A stretch of DNA of 64,000 nucleotides from Ophioderma brevispina (GCA_023653785.1 JAMKCH010010201.1:1-64000), one strand, 5' to 3'. Positions 22,466-34,309 are shown, numbered from the stretch's first letter. The notes: a model not told the origin generated them from the sequence alone. Program-made: numbers and translations.

Positions 22466-23172
22466 TCATCTTTGGGAACACCCGATTTAACCGGAAGTAG
22501 TATCAATTTTGGCATCGGATGAAATGCTGTATTTTTCTCATTGTCGTCTTGAAATTTCAACCTTCAAATCCATTTCTTTACCAAGGGAGTGAGAGAGAAC
22601 TAATTGCCATTTTAATAATTAACCATTAATATTTGCACAGTAGTGAATAGGATGTTGCAATCCGCATTATCGCTTCCACCGTCGAAATTGCGAGTTTGTT
22701 TCCCACGATTATTATTCTTTGTCCTGCAGTATGCATGCGCATCATGTTTTATTCAGTGTCTGTAGTTTTAAAATTCCCACCACATTTTATATGGTACAAG
22801 AAGGCCATTGAACAGTGCAGTGGTTCATGTCAAACATATTAAGAGGCTAATCTCTAACCTTTGTTGATACATATCGCAGTATCCAAAATATGGTGTAAAA
22901 TTACCTCTTATTGGACTTTTAAGATTTTGACGTTTTCCGCACTTTTATGACTAAAACATTTTTGGCAGGATGGGCACTAATTAGGCTGAAATTAGCACTC
23001 GGAAGAGATATGATACTGCTACATTATAGCATATTATTTGTTGTTGATTTTGTTCTTTTAATTATTTGTGTTATGTTTTGCATTTTGTTTTTGTGTCATT
23101 TTCTTTTATAACAATTGAAAATGTGAAAACCTTTTCAAAGGTATTCAAGGTCATTATGGCAAAAGATCACCT
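22466..23172. other. Unassigned
   Basis: No gene or clear repeat is recognised. Confidence 0.35.
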
Positions 23173-24331
23173 TTAAAGGGCCACAATGGCCAAAAAAAAA
23201 AATATTCAGACATAATGAAATAGACTCTTACTGAAATCACTTCCACAAATTTGAAAACAATTTGGGTGTTTATATTCCATAAAAAACAGTAAAAACGGCA
23301 AGAGGTGGTGGCAGTCGGTGGCAATTCCTGCCACGGAAAATCAATGTGTTGACATCCCTGCCAGAATTTACAGTGTATCTAGCATGTTTTGTGACACAAT
23401 TCATAAGCATTCAGACGGGGTTCAAACATTGTACTTCAGGCTTTTAAGATATTTATCTGACAAGTGAAAGTGGATTAGTTGGGATTAGCACATATACAAT
23501 AGCAATGGTCTGTAAGCTGATGACTGCATGCTTTTCAAGTTTGGTAAATGCTGGCAGTAATGTTAGCATCCTTGGTTGAGAAGTTACAAGGAAAATAAGT
23601 TCCTTTTCCCTTTTTTACAAAATATAAACACCCAAATTATTTTTAAATTTGTGGAAGTGATTTCAGTAAGGGTCACAGAGCTGGAATAATAAACCAAGAG
23701 GGGAATCGCGCGTGTTATTGAATAGGCCAGCAGCGTAACCGATTTCTCTCACATCTCGCGCGCCATCATTGTTGTTGCGCAACCAGCTTTGCGTTGTCGC
23801 TGTTGCTGCACAAGCACACGCACCTACAAATCTGTGCGTTGCGCGTTATGTTATCAATGTTGCATTCCCCAGTGTTCCATTGTCCGATCGACCGATTTTT
23901 CTGCAATAATTATGCGAAAATCAATCGATGGAAGAAACCATGCATCTAAAAAGATTCCTGCATTCCTAATGCACAAAAAGTCTCCTGATGACCCCTGTTA
24001 ATTTTGCTTAGGAAAAGAGATATTTGAGTCCGAGTGATACATGTGGCATCGTTTTGTGGTTTTTTCAACTCGCTAAAGTGTGACGAACGTAAAATACCGC
24101 GTGGTCATAAATATGCATTAAGGATTTTCCAAATACGACGATACATAAACCAAATATGGTGGTGCCCAAAACTATGAAATGAAAGGGCGTCTGCTCAATT
24201 ATAATACTTTTGGGCACCTTGATTTTGGTTACGCTGTTTCGGGAGAATCTTCGGGTCTGGGTTATATTTACGTCGTTGGTAAGGGTCTATTTCATTATGT
24301 CTGAATTTTTTTGGCCATTGTGGCCCTTTAA
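23173..24331. mobile_element. TTAA-flanked palindromic MITE, family D, split by an insertion
   Basis: The left end TTAA-AGGGCCACAATGGCC and right end GGCCATTGTGGCCCT-TTAA are perfect inverses. The left arm runs about 115 bp without break. The right arm is in two pieces: 23624-23674 pairs with the inner left arm and 24279-24327 with the outer left arm. The break is the insertion at 23675-24278. Without it the element would be about 550 bp. Confidence 0.85.
23675..24278. mobile_element. ~604-bp nested element with 9-bp flanking repeat
   Basis: GTAAGGGTC occurs immediately before (23666-23674) and at the end (24279-24287) and is single in the mirrored arm, so it is a target-site duplication of 8-9 bp. 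The ends (ACAGAGCTGGAATAATAAAC and GGTTATATTTACGTCGTTG) are only loosely inverted, so an hAT-like origin is a guess. The interior is unusually CpG-rich for this window (for example ATCTCGCGCGCC near 23753). No convincing protein is encoded. Confidence 0.75.
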
Positions 24332-24424
24332 TACCTTGCCTACTGTGTATGAAGTGGCTGTCATAAATCTTGCCCAGATCCCAGTTGATCGATTTCTTAC
24401 CACACTGGTGTATTTGGATCAGTG

Positions 24425-25145
24425 AACTGTGCCCAGGGAGCTGAGGCTATGGTATCTGAGATGAGTATATTCATCTCAGATGGTATATCATAAAATTATA
24501 CCCAGAAAACAACAGGTCAACATCTCAGTACACTGGTGTATGTATAGGTCATTGAACATGTGCCCAGGAATTGAGGATATGACTGGGGCCATGGTAGATC
24601 ATAAAATCATACCCAGAAACCAGTGGGTCAACATCTCAATACACTGGTGTATATAGGTCAATGAACTGTGCCCAGGAATTGAGGCTATGACTGGGGCCAT
24701 CATGGGACTCTGCCCAGGAATTGAGGCTATGACTGGGGCCATGGTAGATCATAAAATCATACCCAGAAACCAGTGGGTCAACATCTCAATACACTGGTGT
24801 ATATAGGTCAATGAACTGTGCCCAGGAATTGAGGCTATGACTGGGGCCATCATGGGAGATCATAAAATCATACCCAGAAACTAGCAGGTCAACATCTCAA
24901 TAAACTGGTGTATATATGTCAATGAACTGTGCCCAGGAATTGAGGCTATGATGGTACCATTGGAGATCATAAAATCTACCCAGAAAAACCAATAGGTCAA
25001 CATCTCAGTACAATGGTGTATATAGGTCAATGAACCTGTGCCAGGGAAGCGAGACTGTAAGGTATGATACATCATACCCAAAAACCATTGGGTCAACATC
25101 TCAGTACACGGTCAATGAACACTGTTAATAGAATTGAGACTATGA
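24425..25145. repeat. ~111-bp minisatellite, about six units
   Basis: GGTCAACATCTCAATACACT-like blocks start at 24515, 24626, 24776, 24887, 24995 and 25091. The spacings are 111, 150, 111, 108 and 96. The 150-base unit contains an extra copy of the TGCCCAGGAATTGAGGCTAT region. Each unit also has ATCATAAAATCATACCCAGA. The array is degenerate and non-coding. Confidence 0.9.
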
Positions 25146-25611
25146 TATACAGAGATGTAACTTTAATGGCCATAAATAAAAAAATCCAGAAATGAAAAAA
25201 ATGTATTTTTTTTTTTTTTTCAAATTCTGAGTTCAAAGTGTTAATGAGCTCCATTCAGTACCCACACATTTTTGAAACTTGGTTGACCACGTGATTGCCT
25301 ATAAACTTGAGTATGCTGCATAACTTGAGTAAAACTGCATACTGACTCAAATTTAAGTTTTTAACAATGTCAGAAAAGGGAAGTCCTCTTATTTTCCTGG
25401 GAAATCTAATATAACGATGAAAATGGAAAATCAATCAAATCAGTTAGGTGAAAGGATGTAATTCCTACTTGAAATCTGAACGATTAAGGAATGGATTTAT
25501 GTTTTCATTGTTTGTCATACAGTGAATTGCTTTGACAAGTGCATGATTTTTACCCTTTCCTTGATTTTGTAGGTTATTATCTTACTAGTAGGCCAACCTA
25601 CAAGATGTTAT
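25146..25611. other. Unassigned
   Basis: A T-run of about 18 lies near 25203-25220. Nothing else is recognised. Confidence 0.35.
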
Positions 25612-25957
25612 TTAAAGATGCAACGAGAGATTTCACATATCAGGTGTCCCTAAAAAAATTGAAAGTTCTGATTTTTGCCCTGATGTAAAGCTTTCCATAA
25701 AAAATATCCCCATCTGAAAGAATTAAGTTGAGAAATGTTTCTTTGGTACAAAAATTGCAGAATTTCTAATTTCGTACAGGAGCAAATACGAAATTCAGCC
25801 TGTTTTACATTGAAATATAAGAAAATCAAAATCACCTCTTTTAAGACATTTCTGTAGCATAATACAAGGTAAGAAATCTATTGAGTGTCTAATCTATTTG
25901 AAATTACTATTATGACATAATATTTGGTTGCCTCAAAATCTCTTGTTGCACCTTTAA
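25612..25957. mobile_element. TTAA-flanked MITE, family A (copy 3)
   Basis: TTAA-AGATGCAACGAGAGATTT at the left and AAATCTCTTGTTGCACCT-TTAA at the right. The interior 'atatccccatctgaaagaatt' and 'aggagcaaatacgaaattcag' match copy 1 in the same orientation. Confidence 0.85.
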
Positions 25958-26144
25958 TACATGTTCACTGTTGGAAAGCACTTCCTGCAAATGCAGGGGA
26001 TGTTACCTGTTGATGCACATGTGAATGTGATTGAAAACAAGTTAAGACTACAGTTTCAAATGGTTTCTGCATGCAAACCTTTTTATTTGATGCACACCCT
26101 TACTTTGTATGATGTACCTCACTTATTTACCAAGTCAAGAATGC

Positions 26145-26510
26145 TTAAAGACACTATCAGTGATTCACCCGAAAGAGTCAAAATATTTGAAATTTGCAGG
26201 AATAGCTTAAAATTGAAGGATAAGTCTGTATAATTCTCGTCAGTTATTTTTTCCAAGTGAAAAATTGATAGAGAAGAAGAAAACAGCAGTCTCCAAAGAT
26301 ATGAATCTCCATTGAATTACGTGTTGTAGTAATTGTCCGTACGGACAGTAATGACTAAAATATCCTATTTTGTCCTTATTAGGCTGCTATTGGTCCTATA
26401 ACTTGTGAGGTATGTTAAGATACCCAAACTTCTACAAACATGCAAATATCTGATTTTTGGTGATTTTTTTGCGATTTTCGGTCTGAGCAAATCATTGATA
26501 GTACCTTTAA
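26145..26510. mobile_element. TTAA-flanked MITE, family E (copy 1)
   Basis: The ends are TTAA-AGACACTATCAGTGATT and AATCATTGATAGTACCT-TTAA. It contains AATTGTCCGTACGGACAGT, a short palindrome. A second, less complete copy ends at 30838. Confidence 0.8.
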
Positions 26511-27171
26511 TATTAAGTAGCTTACTGATAATGAACATTTGAAATCTGCTTCACTCTGTAAAAAAAATTCTTCCACAGGGGCCATGATGTTTCAAATGGA
26601 ATAGCATACAGGGTATCTTCATTAACCTTTCCCTGTATACGATGTGGTATAGCACCCTCTCATGGGGAATCACTTGTGGCATTGCCTTTCTGCATTTGGT
26701 GTTTTGTTTTTACTTTCCCAGATAAATCTTCTGCTACTTAACTGAGAACTGATTGGGCAATACATAGTAATGGTGTCATGCGAATACATTGCAGTCCAAC
26801 AAATGTGATACTGCATACTGCTGTCTGGAGGCTTTTATTATTTTATGTTACTGTCGGGCATTTGTATTGTGGTTGAAGAAAGGGGTTCGGTTGATGGGTA
26901 ATGATGGCACAAGCAATTAGTAGATACAATCCCCCATATGATGACCACATAATAACTTTTATTGACAAATTATGCTTGCACAGAAGTATGCCTATTTGCA
27001 CAAGGATGCCTCGCTTTGCTGGGCCGAGGGCTTTGTCCTTGACACGTACCTCGGGCGATCCTGTCATAGTTGATGCAATTACTATTGTGAGGCGTCTTTT
27101 ACAAATTGAAATCTACAATGTCAAAACTCAGATTAACACACACACTGGTGGACAATAGATTTTATGTATTT
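26511..27171. other. Unassigned, with one hairpin-family relative
   Basis: ATTCTTCCACAGGGGCCATG through CAAATGGAATAGCATA near 26567-26607 resembles the family at 4465-4562. A GC-richer patch at 26990-27070 is open on both strands for about 220 bases, but no splice sites or known motif support a gene. Confidence 0.4.
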
Positions 27172-27516
27172 TTAAGGTGCATTTTGTGATTCCAGCACCT
27201 TCTGTTTTATTCATGGTTCACTAGATATCCTTGAGAATAGCTTATTCACAACTTTTTAGGTGATCCCGACTTTGCGGTTTTGTGTTATGAGCAAATGCTC
27301 GTTTCCCACGGTCCCATAGGCCACTGAGCTATTATTTCTGTCCGCTTACGGACCAAAAACACAAAATTGCGAATTTCTTACAGATACGACCAAATTTGCA
27401 CGTAAGATTTGGTACACATGGATTACTAATGTAAACGATTCAGATGATATAAAAATCTCAGCTTTTTTGAGGAAAGTCGGGGGGACGAGGCTGTGGATCA
27501 CGAAATGCCCCTTTAA
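27172..27516. mobile_element. TTAA-flanked MITE, family C (copy 2)
   Basis: TTAA-GGTGCATTTTGTGATTCC at the left and GGATCACGAAATGCCCCT-TTAA at the right. It shares the CTGTCCGCTTACGGACCAAA palindrome with the other copies. Confidence 0.8.
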
Positions 27517-27524
27517 ATACATAC

Positions 27525-27600
27525 TCCCTCTGTAGAAGATTTTGGCAAAGTATTACACTGAGGGAGTATGGATATCAAATGGAAAAGCCCAAAATACATC
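27525..27600. repeat. AGAGGGAGT-family hairpin (copy)
   Basis: CATACTCCCTCTGTAGAAGA and ACACTGAGGGAGTATGGAT form a short inverted pair. The following ATCAAATGGAAAAGCCC matches the body of the 4465-4562 element. Confidence 0.6.
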
Positions 27601-27794
27601 GAAGATGGGCGATGTCCATACTGTGGTTTGAATCTAGTCCACAAAGGATCTGTCCAGATAGTCTGGATTAAGCTCTTAAAAAGGCATAAACTGTGAGCAC
27701 ATTATTACAATCTTATACTGTAATGGTTGCGATCATTGGCTAATCGCCATATATATTTTGGTCCGGACCATCAATCATTAGTATCACATGGATA
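27601..27794. other. Unassigned
   Basis: No feature is recognised. Confidence 0.3.
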
Positions 27795-27965
27795 TCACAT
27801 GATTATAGTGGGGGGGGGGGCACAGTCTACTCGATCTGGGCATTGGGGATTTCCAAACGGTAATTTGGGAAACTGCTACGTGCATTTACTGTGGCAATCT
27901 TGGTTCCAGGGACATTACAAAATCATCCCTTAAACCTTTGTTCAAAAAATCTCAACATGATTGGA
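27795..27965 (+). repeat. Dispersed repeat, copy at 27.8 kb
   Basis: CTCGATCTGGGCATTGGGGA through TTACAAAATCATCCCTTAAA matches 48355-48505 in the same orientation at roughly 80% by eye. The element type is unknown. Confidence 0.65.
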
Positions 27966-28817
27966 CAACGTTGGAATAAATTATCGACTACAAAATTCCT
28001 CGGGGGTTGGAGGATTAACCCACTGCAAAATATTATAAATTCCAATAACAGTCATTTAGATTTAAATATTTGTGACCAGATGCCTTTGGTCAAGTATTTT
28101 ACCTGTAACCGTCCGATGTTGTAACACAGAGGGCCCTAAACGTTGAGTCTGTGAAAAAACTAGCACTCTCGGGTCACAGCCACCATTTTTTGATGCTGAT
28201 TTGAATTTAATGTTGCGGTTAAGATGGCATGTCCTACCCCCCTGCATAGTGCACACATTTACGCTCCCATAGAATCTTTTCTGCTGGGACACAGCGCCAC
28301 AATTCCGTATCCGCATCGCTATTGGCCGGCTATTCTTAGACAATGCGCTATGTCATGGGACTCCCTAGCAGCCAGACTCTGTGTTAAAAGCTCTGCGATT
28401 AGCTGAACAAGGAATGAAAAACGGTTTTCGCCGGTACCGTTGATATCGCGAAAACGACAAATCAGGTGGTTTGCTCTGATGTTGATGGGTTCCTGACAAA
28501 AAGACCAATTACCTCACTAGTTTTTTGTAAGCATGGGCGTGGTGGCATGACTTGATGACACACAATCAGAATTGAGCCGACTAATAAAGGTAAGATTTTT
28601 CACGTTTTTCACGTTTTTGTCATCTTTTTTCCAAATATAAAGCTATATTATAAATAGTTAGCTAACTAGACAATTTATTAGGAATATTTGGTGCGTAAAT
28701 CGTTACGTTTAGGCCAATTATTTTTGCGCAATATCCAGTGTACAAAAAATCCAAATCAACGATATTTGACCGGTTCCGAATATGTTAACAAGTTGTTGTG
28801 TATGTGTCAGCCACTTG
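27966..28817. other. Unassigned
   Basis: GC content rises near 28240-28400 but no exon is defensible. Frames there overlap on both strands and end without splice signals. Confidence 0.35.
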
Positions 28818-28972
28818 GGTAGACGTTTCATATAGAAGCCCATTGATGCAAATAGGTAGTACAACTGATTCCTGCCATGCGCTGTTGGCGTTTTGCATCT
28901 CGCTTGACGGAATGGATAGCAATACCTCATTTGCAATCAATGAGACTTCTATACATGTATGAAACGTCTACC
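28818..28972. mobile_element. Hairpin MITE, GTAGACGTTTCATA family (copy 1)
   Basis: GGTAGACGTTTCATATAGAA with GCCCATTGATGCAAAT is mirrored by ATTTGCAATCAATGAGACTT through GAAACGTCTACC. A second copy is at 33025-33193. Confidence 0.75.
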
Positions 28973-29449
28973 GCCACTGGGGCATGTTACTGTCGAAAAC
29001 TTGTGAACTCTAGCGCAGTGAAGATTTGTGCCAAGGTCGCGTGGCTCAAATTATTTTCTGACCGTAATTTAACAATTGGCGGCGCTGTGTGCCAAGACGA
29101 CACGTAAATGGTGTGATTGAATGTAATTTGCACAAAATTTTAAACATAACTTATTATTGCGACATATTTTTTGTTATTTACACATTGAATTTGCTATTTT
29201 GTCATTTTCAACATAGTGCCATATTATCTAAAATATCTAAACATTAAAAGTTTATCAATCAGTGAAATATATATTGAACTTTAACTAACTTTGGCAATGT
29301 TCAACAGGTTTTAATTAACAGTAGAGAGCAAATTAAGATCTGTAAAATCTTCAAAGCCGTTTTTCATCAAAATGCGTATTTTGCAAAATACGTCATTATG
29401 TGCCACTGCTGACGTTTCCTGATTTTGTCTAGCCAAGTAGTACCCCTGA
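28973..29449. other. Unassigned
   Basis: No gene is recognised. The sequence is AT-rich with several TTTTGC and AAACATAA motifs. Confidence 0.3.
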
Positions 29450-29960
29450 GCTTACTTTGCATGTTGTACATATTGAAACACCCGAAACAGATTGGTGCCA
29501 AGGTCACGCAGGGTCATTACAGGTCATGTGTCGGGGGCTCTCTTACCCTCCTTTTTTTTATTGTTTCTTTCTTCTTCTGCCACAAATCAATTGCTATAAC
29601 ACTAGACTTGGTCAGAAGAACCGCTGAACCCAAGGCCCCGTATGGGACAATAGACTGGGGTTAAAGGTCACACAGGGGTCATTCCAGGGTCAGTCCCTCT
29701 ACCCTCCCTTTTTGCTGTGTATACCACAAATCATTGGCTATAATCATCAGTCTTGTCAGAAAACTCCTGACCCAAGCCCATATAGGGTGTACATAGATTT
29801 GGTCCAAAGGTTCATGTGGGCCATTTAAAGTGTCATTCTTTGAAAATCTATAAATTCCTTCTGGCGCCACAAATCACTTGCTAATACTCCACTATCGTTG
29901 GCCAGAATAAACACTACCCTAAGGCTCGTATGTGGTGTATACAGCCCTGGGGTCTAAGTT
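29450..29960 (+). repeat. Three units related to the DR1 array
   Basis: GCCACAAATCAATTGCTATA followed by CTTGGTCAGAAGAACCGCTG repeats three times with variation. GGGTTAAAGGTCACAC and TGGTCCAAAGGTTCATG stand at the DR1 position. Extra CTCTNCCCTCCTTTTT inserts lengthen the unit relative to the 0.5-2.2 kb array. Confidence 0.75.
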
Positions 29961-29989
29961 CGTCAGTGGTCAGCAAAGTGCCACCGCAT

Positions 29990-30115
29990 GATATACTTGT
30001 GCTTTCTAAAAGCACAATCGCATGCCTAGTTTTTTTCTCTTTCTGTTCTTCCCTCTTTTTTCCTCCCCTTCCCTCTTTCCCTCTCTCTTCCTCTCCCCTT
30101 TTTTTCTTTTCCCAG
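29990..30115. repeat. Polypyrimidine tract
   Basis: About 90 bases of almost pure C/T from about 30030 to 30113. It could form unusual DNA structures and explains the biased reading frames on both strands here. Confidence 0.85.
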
Positions 30116-30149
30116 GGTTATTTTTGTTCCACAGCTTACAACTGATTAA

Positions 30150-30215
30150 GAATATATAGTAGTGAGTCTGGGGGGTGGGGGGCAGCTTCCCCCCCCCCAC
30201 TGGTTATGCCACTGG
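30150..30215. repeat. hAT-MITE end fragment
   Basis: GGCAGCTTCCCCCC and GGTTATGCCACTGG resemble the ends of the complete hAT MITE at 35526-35707. The opposite end is not found. Confidence 0.5.
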
Positions 30216-30589
30216 TTTCATTCACGAGACTACTGTTAGGGCAATCATCAATTTGTATGGCATCTGAGTGTTTTGGAGTTGTGTTGTCAATGACACTGTA
30301 CATATCAAAAATGTAGGCATTATGCACAAGTGATGCCATATCATACTTTGTGGGCAAAATCAGTTGGTATTCAGCTCGAAGATTGGAATTTGGTTATTCA
30401 AATTAAGCCAATACTAAGCAGTAATCACCCCAAGAGTAAAAATATTTTGAAATATTGTCAAAATCAGTTGGTATTCGCTTAGAGTGATTAGGCTATCAAA
30501 TTAAGTCCCATGGATTTACCTTGAATATTTCATTAACCCACCACAAAGAGTCAAACTGAAGTGCTAAGTCAGAATTCCGTACATTAATA
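30216..30589. other. Unassigned
   Basis: AAAATCAGTTGGTATTC occurs twice near 30357 and 30460 as part of a diverged local duplication. Otherwise nothing is recognised. Confidence 0.4.
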
Positions 30590-30838
30590 ATTTCTAAAGG
30601 AAAAAATGACCAAAAGGAAGAAAACAGCATTTCAAAGAATATGCTCAGCCATTCAATTACAATTTTGCGTAATGACTAATATATCCCAATCTTGTCTTAT
30701 TATACATTGCTTTTGGTCTTAATTACTAGTAGGGTATGTTAGGATACCTTCACTTGTTACGGCATGCACATATCTGATTTGTTTTTTTTTTTTGATTTTT
30801 TAAAATTTCCTTAACAAATTCACTGATAGTGCCTTTAA
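30590..30838. mobile_element. Family E MITE (copy 2, left end unclear)
   Basis: AGGAAGAAAACAGCA, TAATGACTAATATATCCCAA and GGGTATGTTAGGATACC follow copy 1 in order. The right end is CACTGATAGTGCCT-TTAA. I could not place a left TTAA end with confidence. Confidence 0.65.
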
Positions 30839-32084
30839 ATTACTCTGATTTATTTCCATTTGGACTGCTCAGACCAGAAGGTGTTTTGAAATCAATCCCC
30901 AAAAAAAAAAAAAATAAATGCATTGCTGTAAGAATAGGATTTTTGGGGGATCATTTCAACCTTATTGAGGTGTAATTTCCCAAATGTTGCACATTATGGA
31001 ATTGACTCAATACCCCCCTGGGTGCCAGACCAAAGAGCCACCTATAACATCATGCAATCCAGTTTAACCGTACCTTGCTCAGTTTGCTCATTGAATATTC
31101 TTGTTTCTTCTCAAGCCAAGGTTTCCTAAGAAATATTGTGTTTTGGATTCTTGGATCACAGCCCTGCCACTTGTCACTTTGCAGTGATTTCCGAATGGTC
31201 TTGCTTCCAGAAGAAAACCTAGGAACAAAGGGGTTTTTGATTATAAATTAGCTGAAGGGCCAGAATGTATTTGAAAGTTTCCCTACTTGAGGGCCAATTT
31301 CTATGTGTCCCTTACCTTTTGGAGCACGTTCAAAGGCCATAATCAATGGTTTGACGGGCCGGATGTTGCCCGCGGGAGCTCCCTATTGAGACCCCCTGAC
31401 CTAGGACCTCAGAGATGTTGGTAACAAGATAAAGTCATCGGTCTTTTTAAGAGTCACTACTGATCCTCGGCCTCGAATCAATTTCCACATCACACCATCA
31501 AAACCCCCAGTTTGGTACCAGTATAATTTAAATCTTGTCATTTTTCTCGTTATCATCTGCAAATATTTTGATTGACTTTCTTCCCCATAAGATGCTTTCA
31601 TGCTAAAATATGGTTGGTTTACGGTAACCGGAAAATAGTTGGTACAGTACTTTATGGGCTATTGTCAAAGCATCACTGCTCGCAATAAAATCATATCTCG
31701 GATTCAATTTGAAATGTGGAATATAATGTCGTGGATGGCCTCCCTAATGAACACAGAGAAAATATATATTGTATTGGTTGGTGCACCTATAAAGGGGAAA
31801 AATCAAGCGGGACCATTTTTTAGTCTCTGCTAAGCAAGTTGCAAAGATACTAGAAAAAGTTTGCTTCTTAAAAGGTGTATTGTCCAATTACAACAAACAA
31901 TTTATCCATTTCATAAGAAAATCTCACCACCAAACCCAAATTTCAGTTTTTAATGTTAATTTCAATATGATCTTTACATTTTGGTGCATTTTAGTGGCCC
32001 GTGGACTTGTGTACCAATAATTTGCTGAAAACCTTAATCCTTTTTCCCCTGGTAGATTCTGCATTGGTTATACACATAAGTCGT
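30839..32084. other. Unassigned
   Basis: Faint similarity exists between 30940-31010 and 36930-37000 ('attgaggtgtaatttcccaaa' against 'attgaggttgaaatttcccaaa'). This suggests an old dispersed repeat. No gene is supported. Confidence 0.35.
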
Positions 32085-32260
32085 GTTTTTTTTTAGATGG
32101 CTTCCAAAATGACTGCACTGCAGGTCATTTTGGAAGCCATCTCAAACACTAATTACCTAAGACTAGCTTGTTGTACTATTTAAATGCCTTTTTCCTGATG
32201 AGTCCAAATGTTGGTAATGAAAATTGCAAATAATTTTGAATGTGTGAACAAAAATTTGAA
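32085..32260. mobile_element. Solo hairpin element related to the 157-bp satellite
   Basis: AGATGGCTTCCAAAATGACT, a short spacer, then AGGTCATTTTGGAAGCCATC. CCTAAGACTAGCTTGTT follows, as in the satellite unit read in reverse. One copy only; arms and tail are diverged. Confidence 0.8.
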
Positions 32261-33024
32261 AAAATGTTGATCTCTCCAGCAACACTAGTTGTTGTCTCCT
32301 GGTACGAATCCGTCTCAAAAATCCGACTAGCCTTGTTGGACCATTTGATTGCATTTACATGCTAATTCTAAATATGGTCCTATGAAATTAGTAATTTTAT
32401 GAAAAAAATCTTATTCCGTCTGCAAATCTCTTAAGCTGAAATGTGTTTGCTTGTATCTTCTACATGTTATCAAATGTGAATAGAGATAAACAAGTCTCCT
32501 ATTTAATGGGGTGAGTGGTTTGGGGCCCAAGCTGAGGTTTTGACAGTATACCTTTTAAGGAAGGCAGCCCTTCACGCTGTTTAGAAAGTCAATTTAGTTG
32601 ACAAAAATCAGAATAAAGCACAAAATATCAGCGGTGCAACTTTTGATCAACGGATTTGGATTATTTATACCACTGACTAAAACCTGTGTAAATTTATGAA
32701 ATTTCGTTGCGGGCATGATTTTTCTCAAGAACCTAGTTTAACATGTCTCTCTATGGAAAATGGTCATATGAGGGTGCTGTAACGTTCAAATTCTTGACCT
32801 TTGTAGGCCTATAATGGCAAGATTCCCAACAATGGATTTTCTGATTTTTGCAGTATAATAGCTCTTTCATATCCCTACTTATATTTTAGTTGTCAAAATT
32901 GTGTGCCACTGTTTTGAAAATTGCTCTTAATAAAAGAAACCATTTTCTTGGGGTCAAAGAGCTGGTGCCTTCTGTTAGCATAGTTTGTGTCCATTCTGGC
33001 AAATTTGTCTGGAACACCAACACT
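32261..33024. other. Unassigned
   Basis: No gene or clear repeat. A frame at 32890-33099 runs into the adjacent MITE and is not supported. Confidence 0.35.
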
Positions 33025-33193
33025 GATGGTTACGTCTCATATATAATCCCATGGATGCAAATGAGGCCTTTCCAATTGATTCAGTCATGCGCTGCATGAT
33101 GTTGTGCAATAGCGCTTGATGGCAAAATGCCGGAAATTAAATGGCAAACCATCTCATTTGCATCAGTGGGACTTCTAATGTGAAACGTCTACC
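33025..33193. mobile_element. Hairpin MITE, GTAGACGTTTCATA family (copy 2)
   Basis: GGTTACGTCTCATATATAAT with CCCATGGATGCAAATGAG is mirrored by CTCATTTGCATCAGTGGGAC through GAAACGTCTACC. Same arrangement as 28818-28972. Confidence 0.75.
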
Positions 33194-33367
33194 CCATGCT
33201 GTCACTCTAAATAAACTATGGTAGTTAGATTCAACCCTTTGTGTTTTACCTCTAATACTTTCCAAAGGTATTGGCATTGAATAGGAGATGGAAGTGATCG
33301 AAATTAAATTCCCATGCTAAATCTATAATTGAACATTTAGTGTCCGATAGCAATGTATTTCCAATTC

Positions 33368-33745
33368 TTTGGCCCCGCTTCGAAACCCAGGGGCATTCCG
33401 TGGACAGAGGACTAAAAAAGATGGGTCTTTGGATGAGAGACGGCCAAAAACGCTCCAAAATAGGGGTTTTTTGGTGACAAATTTTGACAAATTTTCTAAA
33501 AAGATGTGGTCTTTTTAGAAAAATTTTGCAACACTTGGCACAACCCAAAATTGTGGTCTTTGAGTGAAAATTTTCAAAATTTTCCCCAATAAGGGGTCTT
33601 TGGGGTTGACAGGTAAAATTTTGTAAATTGGGGGTCTTGGGTGACGTTGAAAAAAAAATGGGGTCTTTGGTGCCACCGAGCCTGAAATTGGGGTCTTAAC
33701 ACCTTACATGTTGCGGTCACCTCCAAGATGGGACGGCCCCCACCC
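33368..33745. mobile_element. GGGGTCTTTGG-rich repeat (copy 2, inverted)
   Basis: The order of motifs (GAGGACTAAAAAAG, GGTCTTTGGATGA, GGGGTCTTTGG, GGGGTCTTAACACC) is the reverse complement of 12890-13265. It is non-coding. Confidence 0.62.
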
Positions 33746-33829
33746 CCTGGGTGCAAGGCTTGTCTAAGTTGTGCATTCCTTGTTTAAATCATTTTGAACT
33801 GTGCAATGCCAGTAGATTCTGTATAGGTT

Positions 33830-34000
33830 TATAACACTAAGTAGTGGTTTTTTGAGATGGCATCCCAAATTACCTGTGACCATGTTTTGAACGCAATCTC
33901 AAAAACCACTTACCTAAGACTAGGCTTGTTTGGACTCATTTGAATGCATTTTTCATGCCAAGTCTGAATGTGGTCATGAAAGTTGATAATTTTGAAAAAA
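33830..34000. mobile_element. Solo hairpin element related to the 157-bp satellite (copy 2)
   Basis: GTGGTTTTTTGAGATGGCAT and TCTCAAAAACCACTTACCTA form the arms. GACTAGGCTTGTTTGGACTC with ATTTGAATGCATTTTTCATG follows. This is the satellite unit in the opposite orientation, so the dispersed form has the same architecture. Confidence 0.8.
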
Positions 34001-34309
34001 AATGCAAATTAAAATCACCTTCAGGGCACCCAAGAAGGTTGAATATGGGGAATAAGGTAGATGAGTTAGCAGAATACATAATCCTCATACCTTCCCCTGA
34101 TTTTAAGGAAGTGCTTTCTTTTTCAGGCTATTGTTTAAATAATATTCTTTAATTTCAATTTAAGAAATGTCAAGGCATGTGCTTTAAGTTTTTCACATTG
34201 TTCCTAGTTTTTATGGTTATTTATTAATGCTAAAATGTTTTAATAAAAAGATGATTGTTTTCTTATAATTATTGTGTTGATGTGTTACTTATTTTCAAGT
34301 GTTCACTTA

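Noticed and set aside
32191..32222. CTGATGAGTCC, the hammerhead ribozyme core
   Set aside because: No GAAA follows a matching stem II, and related copies of this MITE lack the motif, so it is coincidental.
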